Positions 32,507 through 44,295 of a DNA stretch of 64,000 nucleotides are shown in pieces. The stretch is from positions 9,183,521-9,247,520 of the forward strand of contig NC_047065.1 in NCBI RefSeq assembly GCF_902459465.1, read 5' to 3'. Position 1 is the stretch's first letter, and the number at the start of each line of letters is the position of its first letter. The notes below the pieces were generated by a model. It did no database searches, was not told where the DNA came from, and worked only from the letters and a program-made list of their open reading frames with translations. The stretch comes from Asterias rubens. Its lineage: Eukaryota > Echinodermata > Asteroidea > Forcipulatida > Asteriidae. Both the position numbers and the translations under genes were made by a program.

Positions 32507-35500
32507 ATGAATACTTTTGGAAACATCGGGGAGTTCCAGGCCGAGAAGGAGACATGGCAACTTTAAGTGGAACGTTTGACACAGTTTTACGAGGCCAATG
32601 ATGTGAAAGCACTCGGTAAGAAGAGAGCCATACTTTTGACTGTTTGTGTGACTGAGACATTCAAGTTAATTTCGAGCCTAGTAGCTCCAGCCAAACCCGG
32701 GGAAAAATCCTTTGACGAACTTATCAAAATCACAAATAAACATTTTCATCCCACTCCATCGGTAATTGTGGAGAGATTTAAGTTTTACTCCAAAGTAAGA
32801 CAGCCAGGTCAGTCAGTATCCCAATTTGTCGTGGAACTGCGCCACCTGACACGGCACTGTGAATATGGGGAGTCCCTAAACGACATGTTGAGAGATCGTT
32901 TTGTGTGTGGTATCAATGATGAAAGGATGCAGCGTAGACTTTTATCGGAATCAAACCTCACCTTTGCCAAGGCCATGGAAATTGGCCAAGCAATGGAGCT
33001 TGCCACACAAAATACCAAGGATATCCAACAATCCTACACTAGTGATGTAAAGTTCCCTATTCCTCTACAACAACAGGAAGCCCACAGAGTCGGTGGTGAT
33101 AAGCCCAACTGGAAGGGCAGAGGGAGACCGCAGACACACAATCAAGACCAAGGCAAGTCCGGTGGATTGGGTAGATGTTAACGTTGTGGACGAACAGACC
33201 ACACCGCTCAAAGTTGCCGAGCTCGCTCGTATACATGTAACAGCTGTGGTAAGCAAGGACATTTGGCTAAAGTGTGCAGAAGTAGTAAGCCCACACAGAT
33301 ACCATCGTCGGAAAAGCCAAAGTACAACAGTACATATAATATTGAAGAGACTGTGCCCCAGGATGAAACTAGTGACATGGATTCATTACCACCACATAAT
33401 TACACCTTGTATAAGACCACTTCACATTCCAAGGAACCACCGCTGATAGTAACTTTGTCAATCAATAACACACCAGGGGCAATGGAAATCGACACTGGCG
33501 CATCAGTTTCAATTCTCAGTGAGAACACATATGAGACGGTCTTCATGGGAAAGAAACCGCCCCTCTCTAAGGACACAGATGTAGAACTGCGTACCTATAC
33601 AGGACAGAAGATTCAAGTCATTGGTAATTGTACTGTTACAGTTGAACACAATTTCCAAAAGGCTGAATTGCCCCTCCTTGTTGTAGCAGGTAAGGGACCG
33701 AATTTACTTGGCCGGCACTGGTTGCGTCACCTTAAGTTGGCATGGCACACGATTCGCCATGTGGATCAAACACCATCAACTGCATCGAACATTACTGAAC
33801 AGTACAGTGAGTTGTTTCGTGATGACTTAGGACAGCTCAAAGGTCAACGGGTGCACATCAGCATGAGGGATGATGCAAGGCCTGTATTCTGCAAGGCCAG
33901 GCCTGTGTCATTTGCAATGAAGCAACAGGTTAATGATGAACTGGATCGGCTCGAGAGGGAGGGTGTGATTGAACCAGTTACCTTTTCTCGATGGGCATCA
34001 CCCATTGTACCCGTTATGAAGGAATCGGGTAAATTGCGTATCTGTGGGGACTACAAGTCTACTGTTAATCAGTCAACAAACACGGACATTTACCCATTAC
34101 CTCGCATCGAGGAACTTTTCGTAGCTATGGCAGGAGGTAAGGCATTTAGTAAGTTGGATCTAAGTCACGCCTATCTGCAGCTTATTCTTGATGAGGAGTC
34201 TCGTGAGCTGCTAACAATCAATACACACAAAGGGCTCTTTCAGTACACGCGTATGCCTTTTGGCATATCCTCCGCACCTGCAATATTCCAAAGGACCATG
34301 GAAAGCCTACTAGCAGATATTCCACAAGCGGTCGCATTCCTCGATGACGTGTTAGTTACCGGACGCACTGTAGCAGAGCATGCAGCAAATCTCCATAAAG
34401 TCCTGAGTCGGCTCCAAAGCGCAGGACTCCGTCTGAAACGAGAAAAATGTGTATTTCTTGCAACCGAAGTCATTTACTTGGGACATCGCATAAATGCGGC
34501 AGGGTTGCAACCAACATCGAATAAGGTTCTAGCAGTCAGGGATGCACCAATTCCACGGAACGTGTCGGAGTTGAAGTCCTACCTTGGACTACTGAATTAT
34601 TATAGAAAGTTTCTTCCCAATTTGTCGTCAGTATTGGGCCCATTACACAGTCTGCTTAAGAAGAACACCAGCTGGTCATGGAAACCAATCCATGAAAAAT
34701 CCTTCAGAGACTCAAAGGAATTGCTTATGTCGGCCAAAGTACTTGCCCACTACGACCCAGATAAGGAGTTGATAATGGCCTGTGATGCCAGTCCCTATGG
34801 TGTGGGCGCTGTGTTAGCCCACAGAATGTCGGATGGATCGGAACACCCAGTCGCTTTTGCCTCGCGTTCTTTATCACCAGCAAAGAAAAACTACTCGCAG
34901 CTTGACAAAGAAGGTTTAGCTGTGATTTTCGGAGTCAAGAAATTTCACCAGTATGTCTATGGACGCCGGTTTGAGATAACCACGGATCACAAGCCATTGC
35001 TTGGACTATTCAGTGAACACCGAGCAATAGCCCCCATGGCGTCATCCCGTATTCAACGCTGGGCCCTCACACTAGCGGCCTATAAGTATCGCTTGGTGTA
35101 CAAACCTGGGCATTTAAATGGCAATGCCTATGGCCTCAGCAGATTGCCCCTGTCAACATCAATCCATCCTACTCCAACACCAACAGACTACGTCATGGTT
35201 ATGGATCGGTTGGAAACCACGCTTGTCGGCCCTGACAAAATTCGTCTTTGGACGGGTAGAGACCCAACACTCTCTCTAGTGCGCACATACGTGATGAATG
35301 GCTGGCCAAGTGAATGTAATAATGAAGCACTAAAGCCATATACTTGCCGCAAAGATGAATTAAGTGTGCAAGATGGTTGCATATTGTGGGGTTCCCGAGT
35401 AGTCATCCCCCCACAAGGTCGAACACAGATTGTCCAGGAACTGCATGAATCGCACATTGGAATCTCGCGAATGAAATCACTCGCTCGTAGCTATGTGTGG

Positions 35501-36541
35501 TGGCCAAACATGGACAGAGACCTGGAAGATAAGGTTAAACAGTGCACCGCATGTCAAGTCTCTCGTAAATCTCCACCCACTGCTCCGCTTCAACCCTGGG
35601 AGTTCCCTAGTCGGCCATGGTCGCGTTTGCACTTGGACTATGCAGGCCCATTTATGGGTAGAATGTTCTTGGTGATAGTTGATGCGCACAGTAAGTGGTT
35701 GGACATCCATGCCATGCACAGTACAACGTCGCAAGCCACTGTTGAACGGCTTCGTCAGACCTTTGCAACCCATGGTCTGCCGGAAATAATTGTCACAGAC
35801 AACGGCAGCAACTTCACAAGCGCAGACTTTGAAGACTTTTTGCGATTGAATGGCATAAAACATGTCAGATCAGCACCGTTCCACCCCTCTTCCAATGGTT
35901 TGGCAGAGAGGGCAGTGCAGTCGTTTAAAGCTGCAATGCTACGCATGACTGAAGGTACCGTTGAAACCAAATTGTCACGATTCCTGATGAGTTATCGCGT
36001 CACACCTCACGCAACCACATGTGTATCCCCCGCAGAGATGTTGATGAAACGCAAACTTCGCACACGGCTTGATGCAATTCGTCCTAATATCCAAGTCCGT
36101 GTTGACAGCAAGCAGTTCTCGCAGAAGGTGAACCATGATAAACACACCAAACTACGCACCTTCAATACCAATGACTCAGTGTATGCCGAAAACTACGCTA
36201 CTGGACCACGTTGGATTGCCGGTTTGATTTTGGGACGAGTTGGAAGCTGTATGTTTACAGTTCAGCTGGATGATGGACGTGTCTGGAGAAGACATGTGGA
36301 TCAATTACGACCCCGTCAGTTGCTTGTTACACCCCCCGTCAATGATCCTATTGCACCAGTCCCTATTGTTCCACGAAGGGAGGAGGGAGATGATAGGAGC
36401 AAGTCTAGTTCCTGTGCGGACAACCAACCTGAACAGCCAACGGATCAAAGCCAATCTGAGAACAATTCTTCAAACCCAGACCTTCGCCGATCAACGCGCA
36501 CCCACAATAAACCCCCTCGCTACAGATTCCACGATTCCTAA
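32507..36541 (+). pseudogene. Ty3 gag-pol polyprotein, interrupted by two in-frame TAA codons
   Basis: One frame of 1,345 codons runs from ATG at 32507, with TAA at 32564-32566 (codon 20) and TAA at 33179-33181. The second stop lies inside the first of two CX2CX4HX4C zinc knuckles (about 33176-33282). Gag precedes it. After it come protease (MEIDTGASVSIL), RT (FSKLDLSHAYLQL, MPFGISSAPAIFQ, AVAFLDDVLVTG), RNase H (ACDASPYGVGAVLAH), integrase zinc finger (HESHIG...CTACQ) and integrase core with Asp, Asp, Glu in LHLDYAGPF, IVTDNGSNF and NGLAERAVQ. The GPY/F module (TGPRWIAGLILG) is last; no chromodomain and no env are present. The pol part (33263-36541) is open and its catalytic residues are intact. 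The first stop should abolish Gag. The second could be read through, but TAA is the least leaky stop. Confidence 0.93.
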
Positions 36542-36798
36542 CTGTTGTGACTGTTTAGTGGAATTACGCGTGTATGACATTGATAATAACTGATGGACAG
36601 GCTGGATGTTTTTGAAGTGTAGTTGAACAGTTGTTCAATCTTTCGATTTGTTATTGGAAATTTTAAGGAGTAATTGTTAAAATCTTTAAGGTTACTTGAT
36701 TGTGTTGATACTACTTAGTGTGTTAAATTCTCTCTCCATGCAGAGTAAAATAATGCTTTCTTTTATGATGTGCCTTGGTGATTGGTAATCAAACCTAA
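36542..36798 (+). other. Ty3 3' untranslated part, left of BEL insertion
   Basis: Noncoding sequence between the pol stop and the BEL target site CCTAA (36794-36798). It resumes at 44177 and runs to the purine tract. Confidence 0.8.
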
Positions 36799-37505
36799 TG
36801 TTGCGGGCTAGGCAACGTAATTTATTTATTTGTGACGTCAGAAGCGTAGATTTTTCTTGGTCAAATGAGGGCGCTGTTTTGCATCTTTCGCCAGGATCGA
36901 TCATAACATTCGTCACTAGTCAGTCATACTTTCGCCAATATTTTGTTGATTTTGGATGCGCCCAATGTTGTGAGTACAAAATTAGTTCAATCAAGTTTAA
37001 GATTATAAGTTTAAGTATACTCTGCAGCAGGGATTGTTGATAATAAGCGGGTAATCAGTGTAAAATTTTGATTGTAAAAGTGGTTGATTTTCTAAGAATG
37101 TCGTCAGTTAGATTCACGTGGGTTGCATGTACATGTATTGTGTACGTTGGGGTATTGTGGCATACAGAACACAGTAGTGTGTGGATAAAGGTTAAAGGTC
37201 AAAGTTGGGATAAAGTTTTGAGATTAAGTTAAGTCACTTGAGTTGAGGCAAAGGGGAATCACGCACACTTGGCGCACATTTTGTGGGTAAATAGGGATTT
37301 AATCAATTGTTGTAAATACATAAAATTGAGATTAATTCGTTATTGTAATTGCTGTAAATCAAATGTTTATGTTGTATTGGGTTCATTTGATTAATTGCAG
37401 ATCGAACCATCATCACACGTTGCTACAAGCAAATGGTATCGTAATAAAGGGTTGGACATCAGTAAATTTTGTCATTGGTGAAAATATTTGAGTACACACG
37501 TCACA
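36799..37505 (+). repeat. BEL/Pao 5' LTR
   Basis: It starts TGTTGCGGGCTAGGCAACG (a small palindrome, TTGC..GCAA) and ends GTACACACGTCACA. It includes AATAAA at about 37443. Only one base and one dinucleotide differ from the 3' LTR. Confidence 0.95.
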
Positions 37506-37540
37506 TTAAGTTCGATAACAACGCTATAAAGAGATCTGCA

Positions 37541-40504
37541 ATGGAAAATCAAGAAGATGATATCAATCCAGAAGACTCGGTGAGTCAGTGCAGCGTGAGT
37601 ACCACCGGCACGTCTGCAAGCAGAAAAGCCAGAATAAAAGTCATGGCAAAAAAGGCTGCACTTGCTGCAGAATACGCAGCTCTGAGTGAGCAACGAGAGT
37701 TGGAGCTACAAGAGTTAAAACTCAAGCAGAAGAAGGCTGAGCTCCGACTCAGCACCAGAATCTGTTGTTATGAAGCAGAAGAAAGGGTATACGCTCAATT
37801 TGAAGATCAGAAGTCAACTATTAGCAATAGTCCTTCACTGCAAGCTAGCCAGCCACTGCAAGCTGAACATTCTTATGAAGAATCAACAACATGCCCTACC
37901 GAACATTCTCAAGAATCACAAGAGAAGCAATCCACCTCTGAGCCCGTCATTGAATTGTTACGTCAAGCAGAAAGACAGCAGAGAAGTCTGATAGAGACAT
38001 TGCAACTACCAAAGGCAGAGTTGATGTTCTACGATGGAGAACCCCTGAAGTTTTGGGAATTTTGGAGAGCCTTTGAGATAAATGTTGACAGCACGTCAAT
38101 AGCTGATGCTGCAAAGTTAACCAGGCTGTTGCACTACTGCAAGGGAGATGCACGTAAAGTTATTCAAGCATGCTCAGTGATGGATTCCACTCAGGGCTAC
38201 AAGAGAGCTAAGACGCTGCTGAAGGAGTGTTTTGGAAACAAGCATAAGGTTACAGATGCCTGGATTCAGAGGGTGACCAAAGGTATAACCATCTCAGCTC
38301 ACAACGGCACTGCTATCAGAGAAATGGCAGACGAATTAAGAGTTTGCTATGAAACCCTTCTTGCTGTGGGGTTTGAAGGTGAGATGGCACCTCAGAGTTT
38401 CTTGAAGAGCATCGTGGAACGACTGCCAAACTACCTTCGCTACAGGTGGATCCGGATAGTAAGAGAAATTCAGAAGAGGAACGATAGAATACCAGACATG
38501 AAAGACCTAGTCTCCTTCATAGAAGATGTGGCCGAAGAAGAGAATAACCCAGTTTATGGATCAGTCAGCTCGAAGAGCAACCGAGATGTGCCACAGAACA
38601 AAAGTGATAAGCAGAGGTCCAAAGGCACTTTTGCAGTTACCATGGAAACCAATGAATTTGACACCAAGAAGAATGAATTCGTCACTAGGAAGTGTCCTCT
38701 GTGCAAGGAGGAGCACACACTGTTTGGTTGTCAACAGTTTAAAGGAATGAAACCTCAAGACAGACTGAACTATGCAAAGCAGGAGAGATTATGCTTTAAT
38801 TGTCTCCGCAAGGGCCATATGACAATGGCATGCAGGCTGAATAGAACATGCTCCGTCGCTGGCTGTGGAAGAAAACACACGAAATTTCTCCACATTCTGC
38901 AGCCGCAAGAAGAAACAACTCCGTCAACTACCCAACCAGAGGCCCAAGTTCAAAATGGCTATATCGACTCAGCCGAAGACACAAGCTGTAATAATATCAC
39001 AGGGGCCGGTAGCAGAAGCGTCCTACCCATCGTACCTGTGAGGGTTCAAGCCGCACGAGGTAACACGTTTGTGCGGACCTACGCATTGTTGGACACAGGC
39101 TCTACAAACACTTTCTGCACCGAGCAGTTAGCTCTAAGTCTTGGAGTGAAAGGGACCAAGCAGAAACTCAGCCTGACAACCCTTGACAAGATAGACAGTA
39201 CAATCCATACGACTTTGGTGAGCTTAGTCGTAGACTCTGGTCCGACTACAGAAAGACTAGAGATGACAAAAGTGTACACGAAACCAAAGATCAACGTTCA
39301 TGGTACACACATGGCAAAAATGGACGAAATATCAGGATTGCCTCACTTGAAAGGTATTGATCTGCCGTTTGCTGGAGAGAAGGAAGTTGGGCTCCTGATA
39401 GGACAAGATGTTCCAAAAGCACTAATGCCGCTCGAAATAAGGGCAGGAAAAGAAGGACCATACGCGCTAAGAACAGCCCTGGGATGGTCATTGCATGGTT
39501 CAGTGAACCAAGTGAGCAGAAAAAGACAAGATTTGACCGCTGGTTCCAGCTTCATCCAAGGAGACATCTGCCTTGAAGCACAGTTAGATAAGTTTTGGAA
39601 ACTGGAAGCATCAGATTGCATAAGTGATGAAAGAGGCATGTCAGTAAATGACCAAAGAGCGCTGAAGGTTTGGAAAGATGGAGTATGTATGGAAGGAGGA
39701 CATTACCAGTTACCTGTGCCTTTTAAGAAATGTCCACCCAGTTTGCCAGACAACCGATGGCTAGCTGAACAAAGGTTGCAAGGTCTCGCAAGAAAACTTG
39801 GCAAAGATGATAAGCTGCATCGTAAGTACCAAGAAGGAATCGAGGACTTACTTAAGAAGGGATATGCTGAAGAAGTGGAAGGGCAAGAATGTAAGCCCGA
39901 TGACAAGCCTGTGTGGTATCTGCCTCATCACCCTGTATTTCATCCTATGAAACCAGACAAATTGCGCATTGTGTTCGATTGCGCAGCCATAAGTGGAGGC
40001 GTGTCCCTCAATAGTGAAGTACTGCAAGGACCAGACCTAACAAACAGACTGATAGGAGTCTTATTGAGATTTAGACGGGAACCAGTTGCCTTCATGGCAG
40101 ATGTAGAGGCCATGTTCCATCAAGTTCGCGTGCCTGTAGAAGATCGATATGTGATGAGATTTCTATGGTGGCCAGACGGCAAAATGACACAACAGCCCAA
40201 GATGAATCGGATGTGTGTGCGCCTGTTCGGCGGGACTTGGAGTCCAAGTTGCTGCAATTTCGCTATGCGCCAGACAGCCGATGATAACCAGGATGACTTC
40301 TCCGCTGAAACTGTAGAGATTGTGAAGCGCAATTTCTACGTTGACGATTGCCTAGTTTCAGTGGAGACCGAAGAGGAAGCTGTGAAATTGTCATCCGAGC
40401 TCAAAACTCTACTGCAAAAAGGAGGGTTCAAGTTGACCAAGTGGTTGAGTAACAGACCAAGCGTTCTGAAGTCCTTCCCCATAGAAGAAAGGGCTAACAA
40501 CTGA
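37541..40504 (+). CDS. BEL/Pao Gag-protease-RT, first open frame
   Basis: The first ATG after the LTR is 37541 (MENQEDDINPED). Open frame to the left of it lies in the LTR and starts without ATG. Order of domains: a Lys/Glu-rich coiled segment, the BEL Gag core (LMFYDGEPLKFWEFWRAFE), Cys/His knuckles (CPLCKEEHTLFGC and CFNCLRKGHMTMAC), an aspartic protease (YALLDTGSTNTFC) and RT (RIVFDCAAISGGVSLNSEVL, FMADVEAMFHQVRV, RNFYVDDCLVSV with YVDD intact). The frame ends at TGA 40502-40504 after RANN, whereas homologous pol continues at once in the -1 frame. That suggests a one-base change and not a natural end. It probably encoded a single polyprotein with 40501-42951. Confidence 0.93.
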   Translation: MENQEDDINPEDSVSQCSVSTTGTSASRKARIKVMAKKAALAAEYAALSEQRELELQELKLKQKKAELRLSTRICCYEAEERVYAQFEDQKSTISNSPSLQASQPLQAEHSYEESTTCPTEHSQESQEKQSTSEPVIELLRQAERQQRSLIETLQLPKAELMFYDGEPLKFWEFWRAFEINVDSTSIADAAKLTRLLHYCKGDARKVIQACSVMDSTQGYKRAKTLLKECFGNKHKVTDAWIQRVTKGITISAHNGTAIREMADELRVCYETLLAVGFEGEMAPQSFLKSIVERLPNYLRYRWIRIVREIQKRNDRIPDMKDLVSFIEDVAEEENNPVYGSVSSKSNRDVPQNKSDKQRSKGTFAVTMETNEFDTKKNEFVTRKCPLCKEEHTLFGCQQFKGMKPQDRLNYAKQERLCFNCLRKGHMTMACRLNRTCSVAGCGRKHTKFLHILQPQEETTPSTTQPEAQVQNGYIDSAEDTSCNNITGAGSRSVLPIVPVRVQAARGNTFVRTYALLDTGSTNTFCTEQLALSLGVKGTKQKLSLTTLDKIDSTIHTTLVSLVVDSGPTTERLEMTKVYTKPKINVHGTHMAKMDEISGLPHLKGIDLPFAGEKEVGLLIGQDVPKALMPLEIRAGKEGPYALRTALGWSLHGSVNQVSRKRQDLTAGSSFIQGDICLEAQLDKFWKLEASDCISDERGMSVNDQRALKVWKDGVCMEGGHYQLPVPFKKCPPSLPDNRWLAEQRLQGLARKLGKDDKLHRKYQEGIEDLLKKGYAEEVEGQECKPDDKPVWYLPHHPVFHPMKPDKLRIVFDCAAISGGVSLNSEVLQGPDLTNRLIGVLLRFRREPVAFMADVEAMFHQVRVPVEDRYVMRFLWWPDGKMTQQPKMNRMCVRLFGGTWSPSCCNFAMRQTADDNQDDFSAETVEIVKRNFYVDDCLVSVETEEEAVKLSSELKTLLQKGGFKLTKWLSNRPSVLKSFPIEERANN

Positions 40505-42951
40505 AAGATCTTGACCTAAACCATGATGCGCTACCAGTTGACCGAGCACTGGGTGTCAGCTGGGATGTTGAAAGAGACAGTTTAGGATACAAATTGGCAA
40601 TCAAAGACAAGCCAATAACAAGGCGTGGACTACTAAGCATTGTGTCATCAATCTACGACCCCTTGGGATATGCAAATCCATTCATCCTGAGAGCGAGACT
40701 ACTGCTGCAGAAACTGACTCGTCTCAAACTAGGATGGGACGAGCCATTACCAGAAGTGCAGAAACAAGAATGGGAAATTGGACAGAGGAGTTACCTCAAA
40801 TGAAGGAATATGAGGTAAATAGATGTGTAAAGCCACACGACTTCGGAACAGTGACAGAATACAAGCTGCACCACTTCGCAGATGCCTCAGAATTGGCTTA
40901 CGGGGCGGTGTCATACCTTGTCATGAAAAACACTGAAGGTCAATTACATAGCAGCATTGTAATGGCAAAGTCACATCTTGCACCAGTAAAAATGATGACA
41001 ATCCCTCGACTCGAGCTGTGTGCTGCAACGTTAGCAGCTAAACTAGATGTCATGCTGAGGCGTGAGTTGGATCTACCCATAAGTGATTCAATATTCTGGA
41101 GAGACAGCACGATTGTGCTTCAGTACATAAGAAATGAAGATGGAAGATTTCATACCTTTGTGGCTAACAGGGTAGCCAAAATCCACAATGTAACCGAACC
41201 AGCTCAGTGGCACCATGTAGACACAAGTTCAAACCCAGCCGATGAACTATCAAGAGGAATGACAGCCAGTGAGATAAAGAAAAGTTCGAGATGGCCGGAA
41301 GGGCCAAAGTTCATCTTGATGGCTGAAGAAGATTGGCCTAAAGAACCAAAAGTAATGGAGCCCCTGAAACAAAGTGATCCAGAGCTGAAGAAACCGAAGG
41401 AGATTGCACAGACATATGCTGTAGAGTTGGAAGAAAATAGTGCCACAGCCAAGCTGATCAAGCAATATTCATCATGGCATAAGCTAAAGAAAGCCGTATC
41501 ATGGGTTTTGCGTGTGAGGAGCTATCTTCGGAACAAAGACAAGTATAAGGAAAACAACATGAAGAAACCACTAACAGTAGACGAACTCGACAAAGCAGAA
41601 CAAGCAGTAATAAGATATGTGCTAGGGCAATCCTACCTAGATGCCAGATGAGTACAAAGCACTGCAAGTCACAGTCAACACAGTAAAGAAATCAAGCCCT
41701 CTCCATCGACTAGACCCCAAAATCAATGAAAATGGACTAATGTGTGTTGGGGGTCGACTGAGGAATTCTACAATGCAGGCCCAACTGAAGCATCCTGTAA
41801 TCCTACCACAAAATCATCACATTGTGGTACTGCTGGTGAGACATTTCCATGCCATGTCAGGTCACTCAGGAAGAGAACATGTTATGTCATTGATGAGAGA
41901 GCGATACTGGGTGATTGGAGGAAGAACAGCAGTGCGCCAGGTGTTGCGAGATTGTTTCGTTTGCAAGCGTCTGTCTGCTTCTCCTAACATACAGAAAATG
42001 GCTGATCTACCAAAGGACAGGGTGACCCCTGAAAAGCCGCCGTTCAGTCACGTGGGAGTGGATTGTTTTGGCCCATTTTTGGTCAAGCAAGGCCGAAGTC
42101 AAGTCAAAAGATACGGGTGTATCTTCACCTGCTTAGTGTTGAGAGCAGTTCACATTGAAGTGATCCATTCGCTGGAGACCGACTCCTTCATTAACGCTCT
42201 GCAGAGATTTATCGCAAGACGAGGACAACCAGAACTTATCAGAAGTGACAACGGCACAAATTTTGTTGGTGCTGAGCGCGAGCTGAGGGAAGGAATCAAT
42301 CGTTGGAACAAACAGAAGATTGAGGAATATCTACTGCAGAAGGGGATTAGCTGGAAATTCAATCCACCGGCAGCATCACACATGGGAGGATCATGGGAGA
42401 GACAGATAAGAACAACAAGAAAGATTTTGAACACAGTTTTGAAACAACAAGTGCTCTATGATGAAAGTCTTTCAACTATGATGTGTATGGTTGAATCTGT
42501 GATCAACGGTCGTCCACTTACTGTAGTTTCAGATGATGTGAGGGATCCAGAACCCTTGACTCCAAATCATCTTCTTCTGTTGCGTCCGAGCAATGCTTTC
42601 CCCGCGGACATGTTTGACGAGTGTGATCTATATAGTCGTAAACGATGGAGACAAGTCCAATATTTGGCTGACCTATTTTGGCGCAGATGGATCAGGGAAT
42701 ATCTACCCACCCTGCAGCAACGTCGAAAGTGGAATGAGCCAACAAGGAACATCAGAGCAGGAGATATCGTGTTGATTGTTGAAGACCTCCCCAGGAACCA
42801 GTGGACCATGGGAAGAGTCGTGGAAACCTATCCGGGTGATGACAACTTAGTCAGGACTGCTAAGGTGAAGACTAAGTCATCAACACTTGTTAGACCAATT
42901 CACAAGTTGTGTCTGCTGGAGTCAGTGGAAGGTCTAGAGAGCACCAAATAG
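40501..42951 (+). pseudogene. BEL/Pao pol continuation: RT end, RNase H, integrase, with frame changes
   Basis: RT connection follows in the new frame (DRALGVSWDVERD, SIYDPLGYANPF) to about 40775. The frame then changes again, and RNase H reads KLHHFADASELAYGAVSYLV and MMTIPRLELCAATLAAKL to about 41650. A third change leads into integrase (open 41641-42951): zinc finger HFHAMSGHSGREH...CFVCKRL, then Asp in HVGVDCFGPF, Asp in IRSDNGTNFVG and Glu in SHMGGSWERQIR. A C-terminal domain ends RPIHKLCLLESVEG. Each change fits a single inserted or lost base (near 40500, 40775 and 41640). With nearly identical LTRs, the breaks are either very recent or assembly errors. Confidence 0.9.
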
Positions 42952-43450
42952 CAGTTGGATGTGAACCACAACAGGAGTGACTCAAGTCTATGGACTGCAA
43001 TCTGAGGAGTGCCCATTATTTGAGCTTATTTGATATTTGGTACAATATCGTGCATTGAGGCATGATTTGAGGTGTGAGCCAAGCGCCGCCTCCTTGTGCT
43101 AGTTTAATGGAGCAGTTTAGCCAGACCTCTTGTTACCATGGCAACTTCTTTGGACCGTTGCGGAATGTGAACATTTATCGTTGGACATTCTCGGCAAACA
43201 TTGCATTTGTGATATGAGTTCACAGATGAACACATCTTCATGAACAGTTTATGGATTGTGAGAACACTAGCTTTGCCAAAGGTTTTGAAACTTATTAGAG
43301 TTCAAGTTTTTGGAAGTTTGCATTATCAGTTCTTGTTACCTGTTGTTATGCGTTTTTTGCTGGTACTGCATTTTTCTGCGTTTTGGCCAAATTGGGATTT
43401 GATTGTAAAATTGAGTGTTAGGTAAATGCTCATAAGGACTATGCTCATTT

Positions 43451-43462
43451 AAGGGGCCGGGA
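43451..43462 (+). promoter_or_regulatory. BEL/Pao polypurine tract
   Basis: AAGGGGCCGGGA directly precedes the 3' LTR. It is interrupted by two C bases but is in the right place for plus-strand priming. Confidence 0.6.
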
Positions 43463-44171
43463 TGTTGCGGGCTAGGCAACGTAATTTATTCATTTGTGAC
43501 GTCAGAAGCGTAGATTTTTCTTGGTCAAATGAGGGCGCTGTTTTGCATCTTTCGCCAGGATCGATCATAACATTCGTCACTAGTCAGTCATACTTTCGCC
43601 AATATTTTGTTGATTTTGGATGCGCCCAATGTTGTGAGTACAAAATTAGTTCAATCAAGTTTAAGATTATAAGTTTAAGTATACTCTGCAGCAGGGATTG
43701 TTGATAATAAGCGGGTAATCAGTGTAAAATTTTGATTGTAAAAGTGGTTGATTTTCTAAGAATGTCGTCAGTTAGATTCACGTGGGTTGCATGTACATGT
43801 ATTGTGTACGTTGGGGTATTGTGGCATACAGAACACAGTAGTGTGTGTGGATAAAGGTTAAAGGTCAAAGTTGGGATAAAGTTTTGAGATTAAGTTAAGT
43901 CACTTGAGTTGAGGCAAAGGGGAATCACGCACACTTGGCGCACATTTTGTGGGTAAATAGGGATTTAATCAATTGTTGTAAATACATAAAATTGAGATTA
44001 ATTCGTTATTGTAATTGCTGTAAATCAAATGTTTATGTTGTATTGGGTTCATTTGATTAATTGCAGATCGAACCATCATCACACGTTGCTACAAGCAAAT
44101 GGTATCGTAATAAAGGGTTGGACATCAGTAAATTTTGTCATTGGTGAAAATATTTGAGTACACACGTCACA
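43463..44171 (+). repeat. BEL/Pao 3' LTR
   Basis: This is the partner of the 5' LTR, with CATTTG for TATTTG near the start and one extra GT in a GTGTGTG run. It is followed by the duplicated CCTAA. Confidence 0.95.
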
Positions 44172-44281
44172 CCTAAGTCCTCCATTATTGATACCAGGAC
44201 TTCAGAAAATTTGGGTTTTTAGGTATTCTCTAAGGGACATTTGTTTTGTGTTACATTAGATGGGAAGTGTTGCATTTAACT

Positions 44282-44294
44282 AAAGGGGGAGGAG
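44282..44294 (+). promoter_or_regulatory. Ty3 polypurine tract
   Basis: AAAGGGGGAGGAG ends just before the 3' LTR start TGTAGTAAC at 44296. Confidence 0.85.
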
Positions 44295-44295
44295 T

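Larger units (their letters stand above)
36799..44171 (+). mobile_element. BEL/Pao LTR retrotransposon, complete structure, nested in Ty3
   Basis: The LTRs are 707 bp (36799-37505) and 709 bp (43463-44171), with TG and CA ends. They differ by one substitution and one GT-repeat indel. The target duplication is CCTAA at 36794-36798 and 44172-44176. Between the LTRs lie gag-pol (37541-40504) and pol continuation (40501-42951). The near-identical LTRs mark a recent insertion, younger than its Ty3 host. A purine-rich AAGGGGCCGGGA precedes the 3' LTR. No clear tRNA primer site was recognised after the 5' LTR. Confidence 0.95.

Noticed and set aside
37469-37540. Extended start of BEL Gag inside the 5' LTR
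   Set aside because: The open frame there lacks an ATG; the first ATG after the LTR is 37541.
40480-40510. Programmed -1 frameshift in BEL pol
   Set aside because: No slippery heptamer or strong downstream structure is evident, and two further frame changes occur later in pol.
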